64,000 nt of DNA from CADEDH01 sp965263455. GTDB lineage: Bacteria > Actinomycetota > Acidimicrobiia > Acidimicrobiales > SZUA-35. How positions within the stretch are numbered: the first letter of the stretch is position 1; each line of letters opens with the position of its first letter. The notes beneath the pieces were generated by a model, which had not been told where the DNA came from, did no database searches, and saw only the letters and a list, made by a program, of their open reading frames with translations. The position numbers and the translations under genes are program-made. Positions 26,286-35,472 of the stretch are shown here, piece after piece. Location: positions 1,736,001 to 1,800,000 of the forward strand of contig CBDHHN010000004.1 of assembly GCA_965263455.1 (NCBI GenBank), read 5' to 3'.

Positions 26286-26533
26286 CCGTCGACACCGGGC
26301 TGATCGTCCTCCTCCTGCTCGGGGCGTTGGTGCTGGCCGGGTTGGCCGTCGTGCTCGACCGGGTCAACTTCCCCCAGAAGCCGTTCCGCCCCCAGCGGAT
26401 CCGGACCGGTCCCCACGGCGCGACCCGGGACCGGACGGGAGCTCACATCCTGGACGAGATCGACGCTGAGGGCGACGAGGGCGAGACCGGCCGCGCCACC
26501 TCCGACGGCGCCGACGGGGTCGCCCGGCGATGA
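26282..26533 (+). CDS. small single-pass membrane protein
   Basis: 83 residues. GTG overlaps the previous stop (GTGA) and its own stop overlaps the next start (ATGA), a tight translational coupling. One N-terminal helix (LIVLLLLGALVLAGLAVVL) is followed by a basic stretch (RVNFPQKPFRPQRIRTG) and an acidic Asp/Glu/Gly tail, so the soluble part is most likely cytosolic. No family recognised. Confidence 0.75.
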   Translation: MTVDTGLIVLLLLGALVLAGLAVVLDRVNFPQKPFRPQRIRTGPHGATRDRTGAHILDEIDAEGDEGETGRATSDGADGVARR

Positions 26534-27573
26534 CCACCGACGGGCGGCGGGACGATGGCGGGCGTCAGGCTCGACCGTCGTGGTGGGGTGCGCTCAAGAC
26601 GCTGCCCGCCCGCATGCGAAACCACAACGTGACCGTGGCCGCGGCCGGAATCGCCTTCTACGGGCTCCTGGCCCTGGTCCCGACCCTGGTGGCCACGGTC
26701 TCGATCTACGGGCTGGTGAACCAGGGCAACGAGGAGGAGATCAAGGACCAGATCGAGAGCGCGGCCGGCTCCCTCGACGAGAGCACCCGCGATTTCGTGA
26801 CCAACCAACTGCAGGACATCACCAGCAGCGACGGCAACCTGCTGGCCCTGCTGCTGTCGATCGCCCTGGCCTTGTTCTCGGCTTCGGGGGCGGTGCAGAA
26901 GCTGATGGGGACCATCTCGGTGGCCTACGAGGCGGAGGAGGGACGGCCCGGCTGGCGGGTCCGTCTGCTGGCCTACGCCTTCACCGCCGGGGCCATCGTG
27001 GCCGTCGTGACCATGGTCTTCCTCATCGGGGTGCTGCCCGAGATCCTGGACCGGGTCGACCTGGGGACGGCGGCCACCACCGCCATCAACCTGGTCCGCC
27101 TCCCGGCGTTCGGGTTGTTCTTCATCCTGGCCCTGACCGTGCTCTACCGGTACTCGGCCGATCGGCCGGTCCCCACCCCCTGGCGCAACCCGGGGGCCTG
27201 GGTGGCCACCGGTCTGTGGCTGTTGTTCGCCATCGCCTTCAGCATCTACTCGGGCAACATCGGAGCCATGCCCGCGTCGTACGGCCTGTTGGGGACGGTG
27301 GCGGCGTTGATGATCTTCCTGCAGTTGACCTCGATCGCCGTCATCCTGGGAGCCGAGTTCAACGCCGCCTGGGAGGAGAGCGCAGTGCCGGAGGCCGCGT
27401 CCCTGGTGGGCCGTTCGGGTCTGGTCGCCGGGGCCGTCCCGGGCGGATCCCCCTCCGATCGACCCGGTGCCACGCCGGCAACGGCGGCCGGCGACGGCCG
27501 ACCGGTGGGGCTGGTGGCGGCCGTGTTGGGCCTGGCCGCTCTGGCCGTGCTGGGCCGGGCCGGGCGGCGCTGA
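26530..27573 (+). CDS. YihY/BrkB-family inner-membrane protein
   Basis: 347 residues. The opening NHNVTVAAAGIAFYGLLALVPTLVA is the classic YihY/BrkB signature, followed by about six helices (for example LLALLLSIALALFSASGAVQ, AFTAGAIVAVVTMVFLIGVLP, LMIFLQLTSIAVILGAEFNAAWEE near the end, each quoted in part). The C-terminal 60 residues are Ala/Gly/Pro-rich with a final hydrophobic segment. The function of the family is unsettled (once called ribonuclease BN in error). Confidence 0.92.
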   Translation: MTTDGRRDDGGRQARPSWWGALKTLPARMRNHNVTVAAAGIAFYGLLALVPTLVATVSIYGLVNQGNEEEIKDQIESAAGSLDESTRDFVTNQLQDITSSDGNLLALLLSIALALFSASGAVQKLMGTISVAYEAEEGRPGWRVRLLAYAFTAGAIVAVVTMVFLIGVLPEILDRVDLGTAATTAINLVRLPAFGLFFILALTVLYRYSADRPVPTPWRNPGAWVATGLWLLFAIAFSIYSGNIGAMPASYGLLGTVAALMIFLQLTSIAVILGAEFNAAWEESAVPEAASLVGRSGLVAGAVPGGSPSDRPGATPATAAGDGRPVGLVAAVLGLAALAVLGRAGRR

Positions 27574-27607
27574 CCCTCCACGCCCGCACCGATCGGTCCG
27601 GGGCCAC

Positions 27608-27635
27608 GGGCGCAAGCCGGGCCCAGCCTGCGCCC
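27608..27635. terminator. hairpin between convergent genes
   Basis: GGGCGCA/TGCGCCC stem with a 14-nt loop that itself contains GGGCCC, in the 91-bp gap between BrkB and the trypsin-like gene. Confidence 0.45.
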
Positions 27636-27664
27636 CCACCCGTCGCATCCGCCGGGAACGGGGC

Positions 27665-29323
27665 TCAGTCGGCGGGGTCGGCGGCGGCCGGGTCGGCGGT
27701 GCCGTCGACGGGCTCGGCGGCGACGGCGGCCTGCCCGACCACCAGGCGGTCGCCGCAGCTCAGCAGGCGGCGGCACAGGCCGACGACGTCGGGCGCCATG
27801 GGCACCGCCCCGGGGTCGATCCCGAAGGGCCGGTAGGCGGGGGCGGCCACACCGACGACCCGGCCCTGGCCATCGACCAGGGGACCGCCGGCGAACAGGG
27901 TGCCGACGGGGGCCGTATGCTGCAGGCCGACCCCGCTGTGGTCCAGCAGGACGCCGGGCGAGGCCGTCGCCCCCCTGCCCCCGACGCCGCTCAGGGCGAA
28001 CACCGGGCGGCCGACGGCCTCGGTCTGGGCTCCGGCCTCGGCCAGTTCGAGGGTGGGCATCGGTTCGTCGACCACGAGCAGGGCCAGGTCCCGCTCGTCG
28101 TCCCAGGTCCACAGCCGGGCCGGGATCCGGCGCCCGTCCTTGACCAGCTCGATCCCGGGGCCGGGTTGGACGGTGGCGGTGGCGACGACGCTGAGCGAGG
28201 TGACCAGGGCCGTCCCGTCGCCGTGGGCGGTGACGGCGAAGGCGGTGCCGACCACGGGCCGGCCGTCGTCGTCGAGGGTCTCGACCGCCCACACCCCGGG
28301 GCCGAGGCGCGACGGCAGCTGGGTGAGTGCGGTCACGTCGTCCACGTAGGTGTCGAGCGGCGACAGTTCGGCTCTGATGTCGTCGATGGCGTCGACCCGC
28401 AGCTCGTCGAGGGCCCCGGCGGCGTCGTTGAACTGACGGTCGAAGCTCTCGACGAAGCGGGTCACCGTGGCCTCGTTCTCGGCCAGTCGGCTGTCGTAGT
28501 AGGCGTAGAAGGCGGCGCCACTGAAGGCCACCCCGACGGCGAACGACAACAGCGTGAAGCTGATGCCGATCACGGTCCGGGGCAGGATGCGATGGCGGAG
28601 CTTGATCCGACCGGGGCTCAGGGGCACGAACCCCCGCCGCCGGAGCCGGTGCCGAAGTCGATGACGACCGAGACGGGATCGGGGGGCCACGTAGGGGGCG
28701 ACCCCGCCGGTCCGTCGCCGACGCAGCCCGGGGCGGCGACGCCGCCGAGCCCCGGCCCCGGTGGCCGTCCCTCGACCCGTGACCGGGAGCCCGGCCCGGT
28801 CGCCGGTCGCCCCGTCATCGGTGGTGGCGCCGGTTCCGGTGTCGAGGCCGCCGGTGTCGAGGCCGCCGTCGGTGTCGAGGTCGTCGGTGTCGAGGTCGTC
28901 GCCGTCGGCCCGACCGGAGATCGAGGTCGGTCCGGAGGTCGAGGTCGGTCCGGAGGTCGAGGACGAGATCGAGGAGGAGATCGAGGAGGAGATCGAGAAG
29001 GGGGACGAGATCGAGGAGGAGGACGGGGAGGAGGACGGGGAGGAGATCGAGGAGGAGGACGGGCGTGAGGTCCGGCCCGAGGTGGTGGACCGTTCGAGAA
29101 AGGTGGCGAGGGCCGACGTGATACCGGCCGGTGCCGGAAGCGGATCGGGCACCGGGGCCGGCACCGGGCCGGCGGCGACCTCCACGGCGGCCTCGGCGGC
29201 AGGGTCGGCCTCGGCGGCAGCGGTGGCGATGTCGACGGTCGCCCCGACGTCGGGGCCGGCGGCGGCCCCGGTGTCGAGATCCGACCCGTCGGAGCGGGGT
29301 GCGGTCGTGGTGGCGTTGCTCAT
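27665..29323 (-). CDS. membrane-anchored trypsin-like protein lacking the catalytic triad
   Basis: 552 residues. The cytosolic N-terminal ~240 are disordered: Ala/Asp/Thr stretches, a Ser-rich block (SSSISS-type repeats), LDTD/LDTG repeats, then a very Arg-rich run before a membrane helix at about 250-273 (IGISFTLLSFAVGVAFSGAAF), giving an N-in topology. The external part has a chymotrypsin-like fold (VVGTAFAVTAHGDG, DERDLALLVVDEP, GTLFAGGPLVDGQGRVVGVA). The Asp is present, but the His position reads TSLSVV and the Ser position LFAGGP, so no protease activity is expected. Its ATG is 4 nt from the PBP stop, with GGAG upstream inside that gene: same operon. Confidence 0.85.
   Translation of the reverse strand: MSNATTTAPRSDGSDLDTGAAAGPDVGATVDIATAAAEADPAAEAAVEVAAGPVPAPVPDPLPAPAGITSALATFLERSTTSGRTSRPSSSSISSPSSSPSSSSISSPFSISSSISSSISSSTSGPTSTSGPTSISGRADGDDLDTDDLDTDGGLDTGGLDTGTGATTDDGATGDRAGLPVTGRGTATGAGARRRRRPGLRRRRTGGVAPYVAPRSRLGRHRLRHRLRRRGFVPLSPGRIKLRHRILPRTVIGISFTLLSFAVGVAFSGAAFYAYYDSRLAENEATVTRFVESFDRQFNDAAGALDELRVDAIDDIRAELSPLDTYVDDVTALTQLPSRLGPGVWAVETLDDDGRPVVGTAFAVTAHGDGTALVTSLSVVATATVQPGPGIELVKDGRRIPARLWTWDDERDLALLVVDEPMPTLELAEAGAQTEAVGRPVFALSGVGGRGATASPGVLLDHSGVGLQHTAPVGTLFAGGPLVDGQGRVVGVAAPAYRPFGIDPGAVPMAPDVVGLCRRLLSCGDRLVVGQAAVAAEPVDGTADPAAADPAD
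28826..29065. repeat. low-complexity short-repeat DNA inside the trypsin-like gene
   Basis: Runs of GGTGTCGAGG(C/T)CG-type units (28826-28905) and GATCGAGGAGGA-type units (28966-29060) encode the LDTD/LDTG and Ser/Ile-Ser blocks of the disordered N-terminus. They are likely to vary in length between strains. Confidence 0.7.
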
Positions 29324-29327
29324 GGGG

Positions 29328-31499
29328 TCACTCCGAGGGTGGGGCGGGGGTGGCCGGGGGCGGCCGCTCGGGGGGCGGGAGGCTGGGTAGGGGCGGGGCG
29401 AGGACCTGGACGCAGTTGCGCCCGTTGCAGTTGCGGGCCAGATGGCCCGCTCGGCGCTCGCTCGACGGGCTGGTGGCCGGCTCCCAGTCACCGGCCGCAC
29501 CGGTCGGCGCGTCGGTCGACGCCCCGTCGCCGGCCCGGGGGCCGGTCGGGGCCACGATGGCGGCCGGCTCGGGGAAGGCGAGCACGGGTTCGCCCTCGTG
29601 CGCCGCCGCCATGTACCGGTTCCAGGCGATGGCGGGATGCGAACCACCGGTCACGGCCGACACGCCGTTGACGTTGCGGAGCGGGGCCAGATGGTCGGCG
29701 TGGCCCATCCACACCGCGGTCGACAGCTGGGGGGTGTAGCCGACGAACCAGGCGGCGCGGTAGGCCTGGGCCGTTCCCGTCTTGCCCGCCACCGGCCGGT
29801 CGAGGGCGGCCCGGCGGCCGGTCCCGGCCTCGACCACCCCGGTCAGGACATCGGTGAGGTTGTCGGCCACCGCCTGGTCGAGCACCCGCTCGCCGGCCGG
29901 GTTGCGGTTGTCGACGACGACGTTGCCGGCGGCGTCGACCACCCGCAGGATCCCGGTCGGCTCGGCCCGGACCCCCCGGTTGGCGAACACGCCGTAGGCC
30001 GAGGCCATCTCCAGGGTCGAGCTCTCGGCCGCCCCCAGCGACAGCGAGGGGCCGTAGTACCGGTCGGGGTCGAGACGGTCGAGACCGAGGCGACGTCCCA
30101 GCTCGACCGTCCGGTCGATCCCGACGTCGATGATCAGCTGGGCGAACACGGTGTTGACCGACAGGCGCATGGCGTCGTCCAGGGTCATCCGGCCGCGGCC
30201 GGCATTGTCGTAGTTGGCGATGGTGCAGTCGGATCCGGTGCAGCCGGGCACCGTCATGGCGGCGGGGGCGTCATAGCGGCTGTCCGGCCCCAGGCCCTGC
30301 TCGAAGGCGGCGGCCAGCACGATGGGCTTGAACGAGCTGCCCGGTTGGAATCCGGTGGTACCTCCGGTGGCCAGGTTGACCTGGCTGGCACCGTGATCCC
30401 GTCCACCGACCATGGCCACGACGTGCCCGGTTCGGGGGTCGAGGGAGACGAGGGCCATCTCCACCGGGTACTCGGTCCCGTCCAGCCGTTCGGCCAGGGC
30501 CTCCTCGGCCGCCAGCTGGCGGTCGGGGTCGATCGTGGTCTCGATCGTGAGTCCACCCCGGTAGAGCTGGTCGGGACCAAAGCGGGCCAGAAGCTCGGCC
30601 TCGACCCATTCCACGAAATACGGGTGGGCCGTCGCCCCCTTGGGTGGCCGCGGGGCCAGCACCGTCACCGACGGCGACGGCCGTTCGCCCTCGGTCGGCA
30701 GCCACAGGTGGCGGGCCGTCTCCCGCTCCAGGTCGGCGGCCGACAGGCGACCCTCGGCGTGCATGGCCCGCAGCACCAGGCGACGCCGCTGTTCGGCCGC
30801 GGCCAGATCCTGGCGGGGCGACAGGCGGGACGGGGCCTGGACCAGGCCGGCAAGGGTGGCGGCCTCGCTGATGTCGAGGTCCTCGACGCGCTTGGCGAAG
30901 TAGACCTCGGCCGCGGCCCCGATGCCGTACGCCCCCTCACCGAAGTAGGTGGTGGTGAGGTAGCCGAAGAGGATCTCGTCCTTGGTCAGGCGCTTCTCCA
31001 GCTCGATGGCCAGCAGCGCCTCCTCCACCTTGCGTTCGATGGTCCGCTCCGCCGACAGGTACTGGTTCTTGACGTACTGCTGGGTGATGGTGGAGCCCCC
31101 CTGGGCCACCTCACCGACCTCGAGGTTGACCCGGGCGGCCCGGCTGATGCCCTCCAGGTCGACCCCGTTGTGGTCCCAGAACCGCCGGTCCTCGATGGCC
31201 ACGATGGCGTCGAGCATGACGTCGGGGATCTGGCCCGGGCTGACGTCGACGGTGCGGTCGAAGCCCCGGAACACGGCGATCCGGTCGCCGTCGGCATCGA
31301 GCACGACCGAGGGCTCGGCGCTGACGGCGGGGCGCTCGTCGGGGAGCTGCCCGGCCGGGACCGGCCCGTACATGAGGGTGCCGACGGCGACGGCGCCGGC
31401 CACCGGTGGACCGACAACGGCCACCACCAGAACGGCGACCGTCAACCGGGTCAGGGCGACCAGGGCCCGCCACGGGGCCCCGGGAGGATCGAGGTCCAC
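29328..31499 (-). CDS. class A penicillin-binding protein (GT51 transglycosylase plus transpeptidase)
   Basis: 723 residues. After a membrane helix (~12-42) the glycosyltransferase has EDRRFWDHNG with catalytic Glu103, GGSTITQQYVKN and the later EAATLAGLVQAP. The transpeptidase has S388 in GSSFKP (SxxK), S447 in SVN and K573 in KTGTAQ. It polymerises and cross-links peptidoglycan outside the membrane. The C-terminus is a Pro-rich tail with two cysteines (CNGRNC). I chose the GTG at 31499, 4 nt past the upstream stop with GGAGGGG before it; a longer frame would overlap that gene by 56 bp. Middle gene of a three-gene operon. Confidence 0.93.
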   Translation of the reverse strand: MDLDPPGAPWRALVALTRLTVAVLVVAVVGPPVAGAVAVGTLMYGPVPAGQLPDERPAVSAEPSVVLDADGDRIAVFRGFDRTVDVSPGQIPDVMLDAIVAIEDRRFWDHNGVDLEGISRAARVNLEVGEVAQGGSTITQQYVKNQYLSAERTIERKVEEALLAIELEKRLTKDEILFGYLTTTYFGEGAYGIGAAAEVYFAKRVEDLDISEAATLAGLVQAPSRLSPRQDLAAAEQRRRLVLRAMHAEGRLSAADLERETARHLWLPTEGERPSPSVTVLAPRPPKGATAHPYFVEWVEAELLARFGPDQLYRGGLTIETTIDPDRQLAAEEALAERLDGTEYPVEMALVSLDPRTGHVVAMVGGRDHGASQVNLATGGTTGFQPGSSFKPIVLAAAFEQGLGPDSRYDAPAAMTVPGCTGSDCTIANYDNAGRGRMTLDDAMRLSVNTVFAQLIIDVGIDRTVELGRRLGLDRLDPDRYYGPSLSLGAAESSTLEMASAYGVFANRGVRAEPTGILRVVDAAGNVVVDNRNPAGERVLDQAVADNLTDVLTGVVEAGTGRRAALDRPVAGKTGTAQAYRAAWFVGYTPQLSTAVWMGHADHLAPLRNVNGVSAVTGGSHPAIAWNRYMAAAHEGEPVLAFPEPAAIVAPTGPRAGDGASTDAPTGAAGDWEPATSPSSERRAGHLARNCNGRNCVQVLAPPLPSLPPPERPPPATPAPPSE

Positions 31500-31503
31500 G
31501 GGT

Positions 31504-32539
31504 TCAGTCCCCTCCGTTCGAGGGTCCGCTGCCGGGGCGGGCGTTGGCCACCGAGCCACGGTTGACGGCGCCCGGAGCGGCAGTCGGGGCGGGAGTCGGG
31601 GTCGGGGTCGGGGTCACCGGCGGGGCGGTAAGGGCGATCGGCTGCTGGCTGGGAGCCGGTCCGTCGGGCCCCGGATCGGGGGCGCCGGGCGGAGGCGGCG
31701 GCACACAGGACGGCAACGTCACCGTGCCCTGCCAGCCGGCATGGTCGACGGTGGCGTTGGCGGTACCGACCAGATGGCAACGGACGGTGAAGCGGGCCAC
31801 GCCCTGCCCGTCGGTGGCGACGGTGGTGGGGGTGACCGTGAACCCGGCGACCGACGGCAGCGTCACCGGCCCACCGACCACGGGCACCACGGTGACGACG
31901 CCCTCGTCGTCGACGACCTCGGTGGTGAGCGAGACGGCCACGGTGGCCGTGAGCCCGAGGACGATGTCGCCCCGGGTGGTGAAGGCGGCCCGAACCCGGG
32001 GGGAGACCGGGGCCAGGGTCAGGTTGACGTTACGGCCGGCACCGTCGACGACGTAGAGCACCTCCGACCGGGTCATGGTCAGGCCACCGGGAGCCCAGGC
32101 TCGGACCCGGAACCGGCCGCCGTTCAGGCCGGTCAGGGCCCCAGCCGCCGTCGGCTCCCGTGGTCAGATCCCGGCTCGTGCGGCCGGCTGCGGTGTGGCG
32201 CTCGACCCGCACCGTGGCGCCGGCCAGCGGGCCCTCGGGGCCCGCCACCACACCGGACAGGCGAGCCGATCCCCCGGTCAGGCGGACCGGTCCGCCACCC
32301 GTCGACGACGCCACCGGTGTCAGGGCCGGTGCCCGGTGTCGGCCGTCGGCGGCCACCGGCAGGGTGAACGGGCTGGGACCGACCTCGGTCAGGTCGTGGT
32401 CGAGGTCGATCCCGGACAGTTGGACGGCGGTCGCCGTCGGCTGGGCCCGGTAGGCGTCGACCACCGGGCCCCGATGGAGCCACATGGCCCCCAGGGCCGC
32501 AACCAGAAGGAGGCCGAGGACGGGCTTGACCACGAGCAT
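31504..32539 (-). CDS. membrane-anchored Ig-like/carboxypeptidase-regulatory-domain surface protein (frameshifted)
   Basis: Two overlapping frames together make one protein of about 345 residues. It has an N-terminal membrane helix (VLGLLLVAALGAMWL), an external CarboxypepD_reg-like beta-sandwich (ARLSGVVAGPEGPLAGATVRVE then, in the second frame, ALTGLNGGRFRVRAW), a second beta-rich domain with AAFTTRGDIVLGLTATV, and a Pro/Thr-rich C-terminus. The frames join if one base is removed from the CCCC run at 32139-32142 (plus strand). The run-in from the first frame (GGW) to the second (ALTGL) is then seamless. First gene of the PBP operon. Confidence 0.72.
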
Positions 32540-32564
32540 GGGGCCACCGTCGGCCGGACGCGAC

Positions 32565-32592
32565 GGGAGCTGAGCCTTTCGGCCCAGCTCCC
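32565..32592 (-). terminator. terminator-like hairpin after the ferredoxin gene
   Basis: 12-bp stem (GGGAGCTGAGCC against GGCCCAGCTCCC, one mismatch) around a TTTC (plus strand) loop, between the ferredoxin stop and the next minus-strand start. No U-tract. Confidence 0.6.
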
Positions 32593-32670
32593 GTGGTTCG
32601 TTCGAACGGGTCCGGCCGGTGGCCGGAGACCCCGAGGTCTCAGCTCAGCGGGCGGTCACCCGCGGCGCGA

Positions 32671-32943
32671 TCACACCTCGATGAAGATGCACTCGCCGGG
32701 ACATTCCTCGGCCGACTCGATGACGCGGTCCATGCCGCCGTCGGGGATACGGGCCATACCCTCGACACCGGCGGGGTTGGCGACGCCGTCGAACAGCTTC
32801 TCCTCACCGAAGTTGTCGCTCGATTCCTTCACGTAGTAGAGGCCGTCGTCCATACCGAAGAAGACGTCGGGCGCGATCTCGGCGCAGAGCCCGTCGCCGG
32901 TGCACAGGTCTTGGTCGATCCAGACCTTGGCGGTGTCGGTCAT
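32671..32943 (-). CDS. 3Fe-4S-type single-cluster ferredoxin
   Basis: 90 residues beginning MTDTAKVWIDQDLCTGDGLC. Cys14 and Cys20 (CX5C) and Cys81 in the C-terminal ECPGEC match the three ligands of actinobacterial [3Fe-4S] ferredoxins that feed cytochromes P450; Cys85 is an extra cysteine that could make a fourth ligand. The central part is acidic with an inserted ~12 residues relative to the shortest family members. No P450 or reductase is adjacent. AGGAG lies upstream of the ATG, and a perfect palindrome lies 73 bp upstream. Confidence 0.9.
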   Translation of the reverse strand: MTDTAKVWIDQDLCTGDGLCAEIAPDVFFGMDDGLYYVKESSDNFGEEKLFDGVANPAGVEGMARIPDGGMDRVIESAEECPGECIFIEV

Positions 32944-33015
32944 CGTTGTCAGCTCCTGACTTTCTTTGTGGGGGCCTCGGCCATGTGGTCGGTCGGGGAT
33001 GGGGCCGAACGATCC

Positions 33016-33040
33016 GTTCCGGGTTGAATTAACCCGGAAC
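33016..33040. promoter_or_regulatory. perfect operator-like palindrome upstream of the ferredoxin gene
   Basis: Arms GTTCCGGGTT and AACCCGGAAC around GAATT, in the only clearly A/T-rich stretch of the area. On the minus strand CATAAAGT lies next to it and could be a -10 region. The site fits a dimeric repressor such as a TetR-type protein; no such regulator gene is in the window next to it. Confidence 0.6.
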
Positions 33041-33159
33041 TTTATGAGCGATAATTCTATCGGCGCCAACCGTGGTTCCCGTGAGCCGGGCCCCCGTTCC
33101 GGGAGCGACGGCCCTGGTAACCGGCCAGGTGACCGTACCTGGGGCCCCGGGGCACGGGC

Positions 33160-33165
33160 TAGGGT
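33160..33165 (+). promoter_or_regulatory. -10 element TAGGGT, leaderless start at 33173
   Basis: TAGGGT is 7 nt before the GTG of the S9 peptidase gene and decides that start over in-frame codons further up. Confidence 0.6.
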
Positions 33166-33172
33166 CGCCGTC

Positions 33173-35472
33173 GTGGGCCCGTCACCTTCCTCCCCCTCGT
33201 CCTCCCCGGCGGCGCTGGCCGCCTTCCCCGAGCGCTACGCCCGGACCGGCCGGTTCACGGCCGGCGCCCCCCGCACCTTCACCGTGGCCTCGGGTGGCGA
33301 CCGGGTTCTGTTCTGCCGATCGACGGCGGGCGACGACCCGGTGTTGGCCCTGTGGTCCCTCGATCCGGCCACGGGGGTCGAGTCGGTGGTCTTCGACCCG
33401 GCCCGAGGGGGCGCCGCCGTCGACGGCGACCTGCCGGCGGCCGAGCGGGCCCGCCGGGAACGGGCCCGGGAGTCGGCATCGGGGGTGGTGGCGTACTCGG
33501 TCGACGCCGGGGCCACGACGGTCTGCTTCGCCGTCGCCGGGTCGCTGTTCGTGACCGACCTGACCACCGGTGTCACCCGGACCCCCGAGGTCGAGGGCTC
33601 GGTGTTCGACCCCCGCCTCAGCCCCGACGGGTCGGCCATCGCCTACGTCGACGGGCGGGCCCTGCGGGTGGTGGCGGCCGACGACGGCCGCCCCCTGGTC
33701 ACCCGGCTCGACGACGACCCCCTGGTCAGCCATGGTCGGGCCGAGTTCGTGGCCGCCGAGGAGATGGGCCGGAGCCGGGGCCACTGGTGGGCCCCCGACT
33801 CGTCGGCTCTGGTGGTGGCCCGGGTCGACGAGTCCCCGGTCGACGAATGGTGGATCGCCGATCCGGCCCATCCCGACCGCGCCCCCAACCGGGTCCGGTA
33901 CCCGGCGGCCGGTACCGCCAACGCCGCCGTCACCCTGGAGTTGGTCACGATCGCCGGCGAGGTCAGCCCCCTGGTGTGGGACGACGACGGCCACTTCGAG
34001 TACCTGGCCGATGTGGTGTGGACCACCGGCCGGGAGCCGGTCGCCGTACGCCAGACCCGGGACCAGCGGCTGGTGTCGATCGCCACCCTGGACCCGACCG
34101 GCGGTCCCCCGACCGAGCTGCGAGCCGTCACCGACGACGTGTGGGTCGAACTGTTCCCCGGTTCGCCCCGGCTCGATCCCACCCTGCTGACGATCGAGGA
34201 CACCGGCGGCGGTCGTCGCCTGTGTGGCCCGGCGGGTCCGCTGACCGACGCCGCCGTGGTCGTCCGGAGCCTGATCGGCACCGCGCCGGGCGCCGACGCC
34301 TCCGGCGACGCCTCGGCCGCCGTGGTCGCGGCTCACCGCTCCCCGACCGAGATCGGGCTGCTGGCCGTGGCCCTCGACGGCGCGTCGGCCGAACCCCGGG
34401 CCTGCTGGCTCACGCCCCCGGGCGGGGTTCACAGCGCGGTGATGGGCGGCGACGTGGTGGTGGTGACCGCCGCCCACCCCGACCGGTCCGGGACCCGGAC
34501 CACGGTTCACCGCCTCGACCCCACCGTGCTGGAGTCGCCCTGGCCGGGGCAGACCCGCAGGCCGAGCCGCCCACGGTCGACGCCCTGGGCCCGGGGATCA
34601 CGGTCGAGGGCCATCGGGCCCCGGCCCCGTTCCCGGCCGCGCCCACCTTCACCACACTCGGTCCCCGGGAGCTGCCGTCGGCCGTGTTCCTCCCGACCTG
34701 GCACGACGGCACCACCCCCCTGCCGGTCCTGCTCGACCCCTACGGCGGTCCCCATGCCCAACGGGTGCTGAGCGCCCACGACCCGCACCTGGTGTCGCGG
34801 TGGCTGGCCGAGCACGGCTACGCCGTGATCGTGACCGACGGTCGGGGCACGCCGGGGCGGGGCCCGGCCTGGGAGCGCGAGGTGTACGGCGACCTGGCCG
34901 GTCCCGTGCTCGACGATCAGGTCTCGGCCCTGGAGGCGGCCTGCGACCACTACGACGTGCTCGACCCGGACCGGGTCGGGATCCGGGGCTGGTCGTTCGG
35001 CGGCTACCTGGCCGCCCTGGCCGTGCTCCGCCGACCCGACCGGTTCCACGCCGCGGTGGCCGGAGCCCCGGTCACGACCTGGCACCTGTACGACACCCAC
35101 TACACCGAGCGCTACCTGGGCCATCCCGACGCCGACCCCGAGCACTACCGGACCAGCGACCTCTTCGCCCCCGGCCGACCGCTGGAGCTCGAACGACCGC
35201 TGCTCCTGATCCACGGTCTGGCCGACGACAACGTGGTGGCGGCCCACACCCTCCGCTTCAGTACCGAGCTGCTGGCCGGGGGCTGCGCCCACCAGGTCCT
35301 GCCCCTGTCCGGGGTGACCCACATGACCCCCCAGGAGGCGGTCGCCTCCAACCTGCTCCGTCTCCAGCTCGACTTCTTCGACCGGGCCCTGGCCCCCGAC
35401 CGCCCGTGGGGGACGGCGACGGCGGTGGACCGGTCGGACGGCGGCGCCTCGGACGGGATGCCGACGGCATGA
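33173..35472 (+). CDS. S9 family prolyl oligopeptidase, DPP-IV-like (frameshifted)
   Basis: Two frames together give about 766 residues, normal for DPP-IV/acylaminoacyl-peptidase-like enzymes. The N-terminal propeller includes AAEEMGRSRGHWWAPDSSAL, with the paired Glu residues that bind a peptide N-terminus in DPP-IV. The C-terminal alpha/beta-hydrolase, in the second frame, has GWSFGGY (Ser), HGLADDNV (Asp) and GVTHM (His). One base appears to be missing near the CCC run at 34538-34540; restoring it joins VLESP directly to LAGADPQAEPP. No signal peptide, so probably cytosolic. It overlaps the RsgA start by 4 nt. Confidence 0.85.

Noticed and set aside
28761..29390. Plus-strand frame rich in Glu/Ile repeats (EIEEE)
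   Set aside because: It is the antisense reading of the Ser-rich repeats in the trypsin-like gene and has no promoter or ribosome site.
29328..31559. PBP start at 31559 instead of 31499
   Set aside because: It would overlap the upstream gene by 56 bp, whereas the GTG at 31499 follows that gene's stop and a GGAGGGG site.
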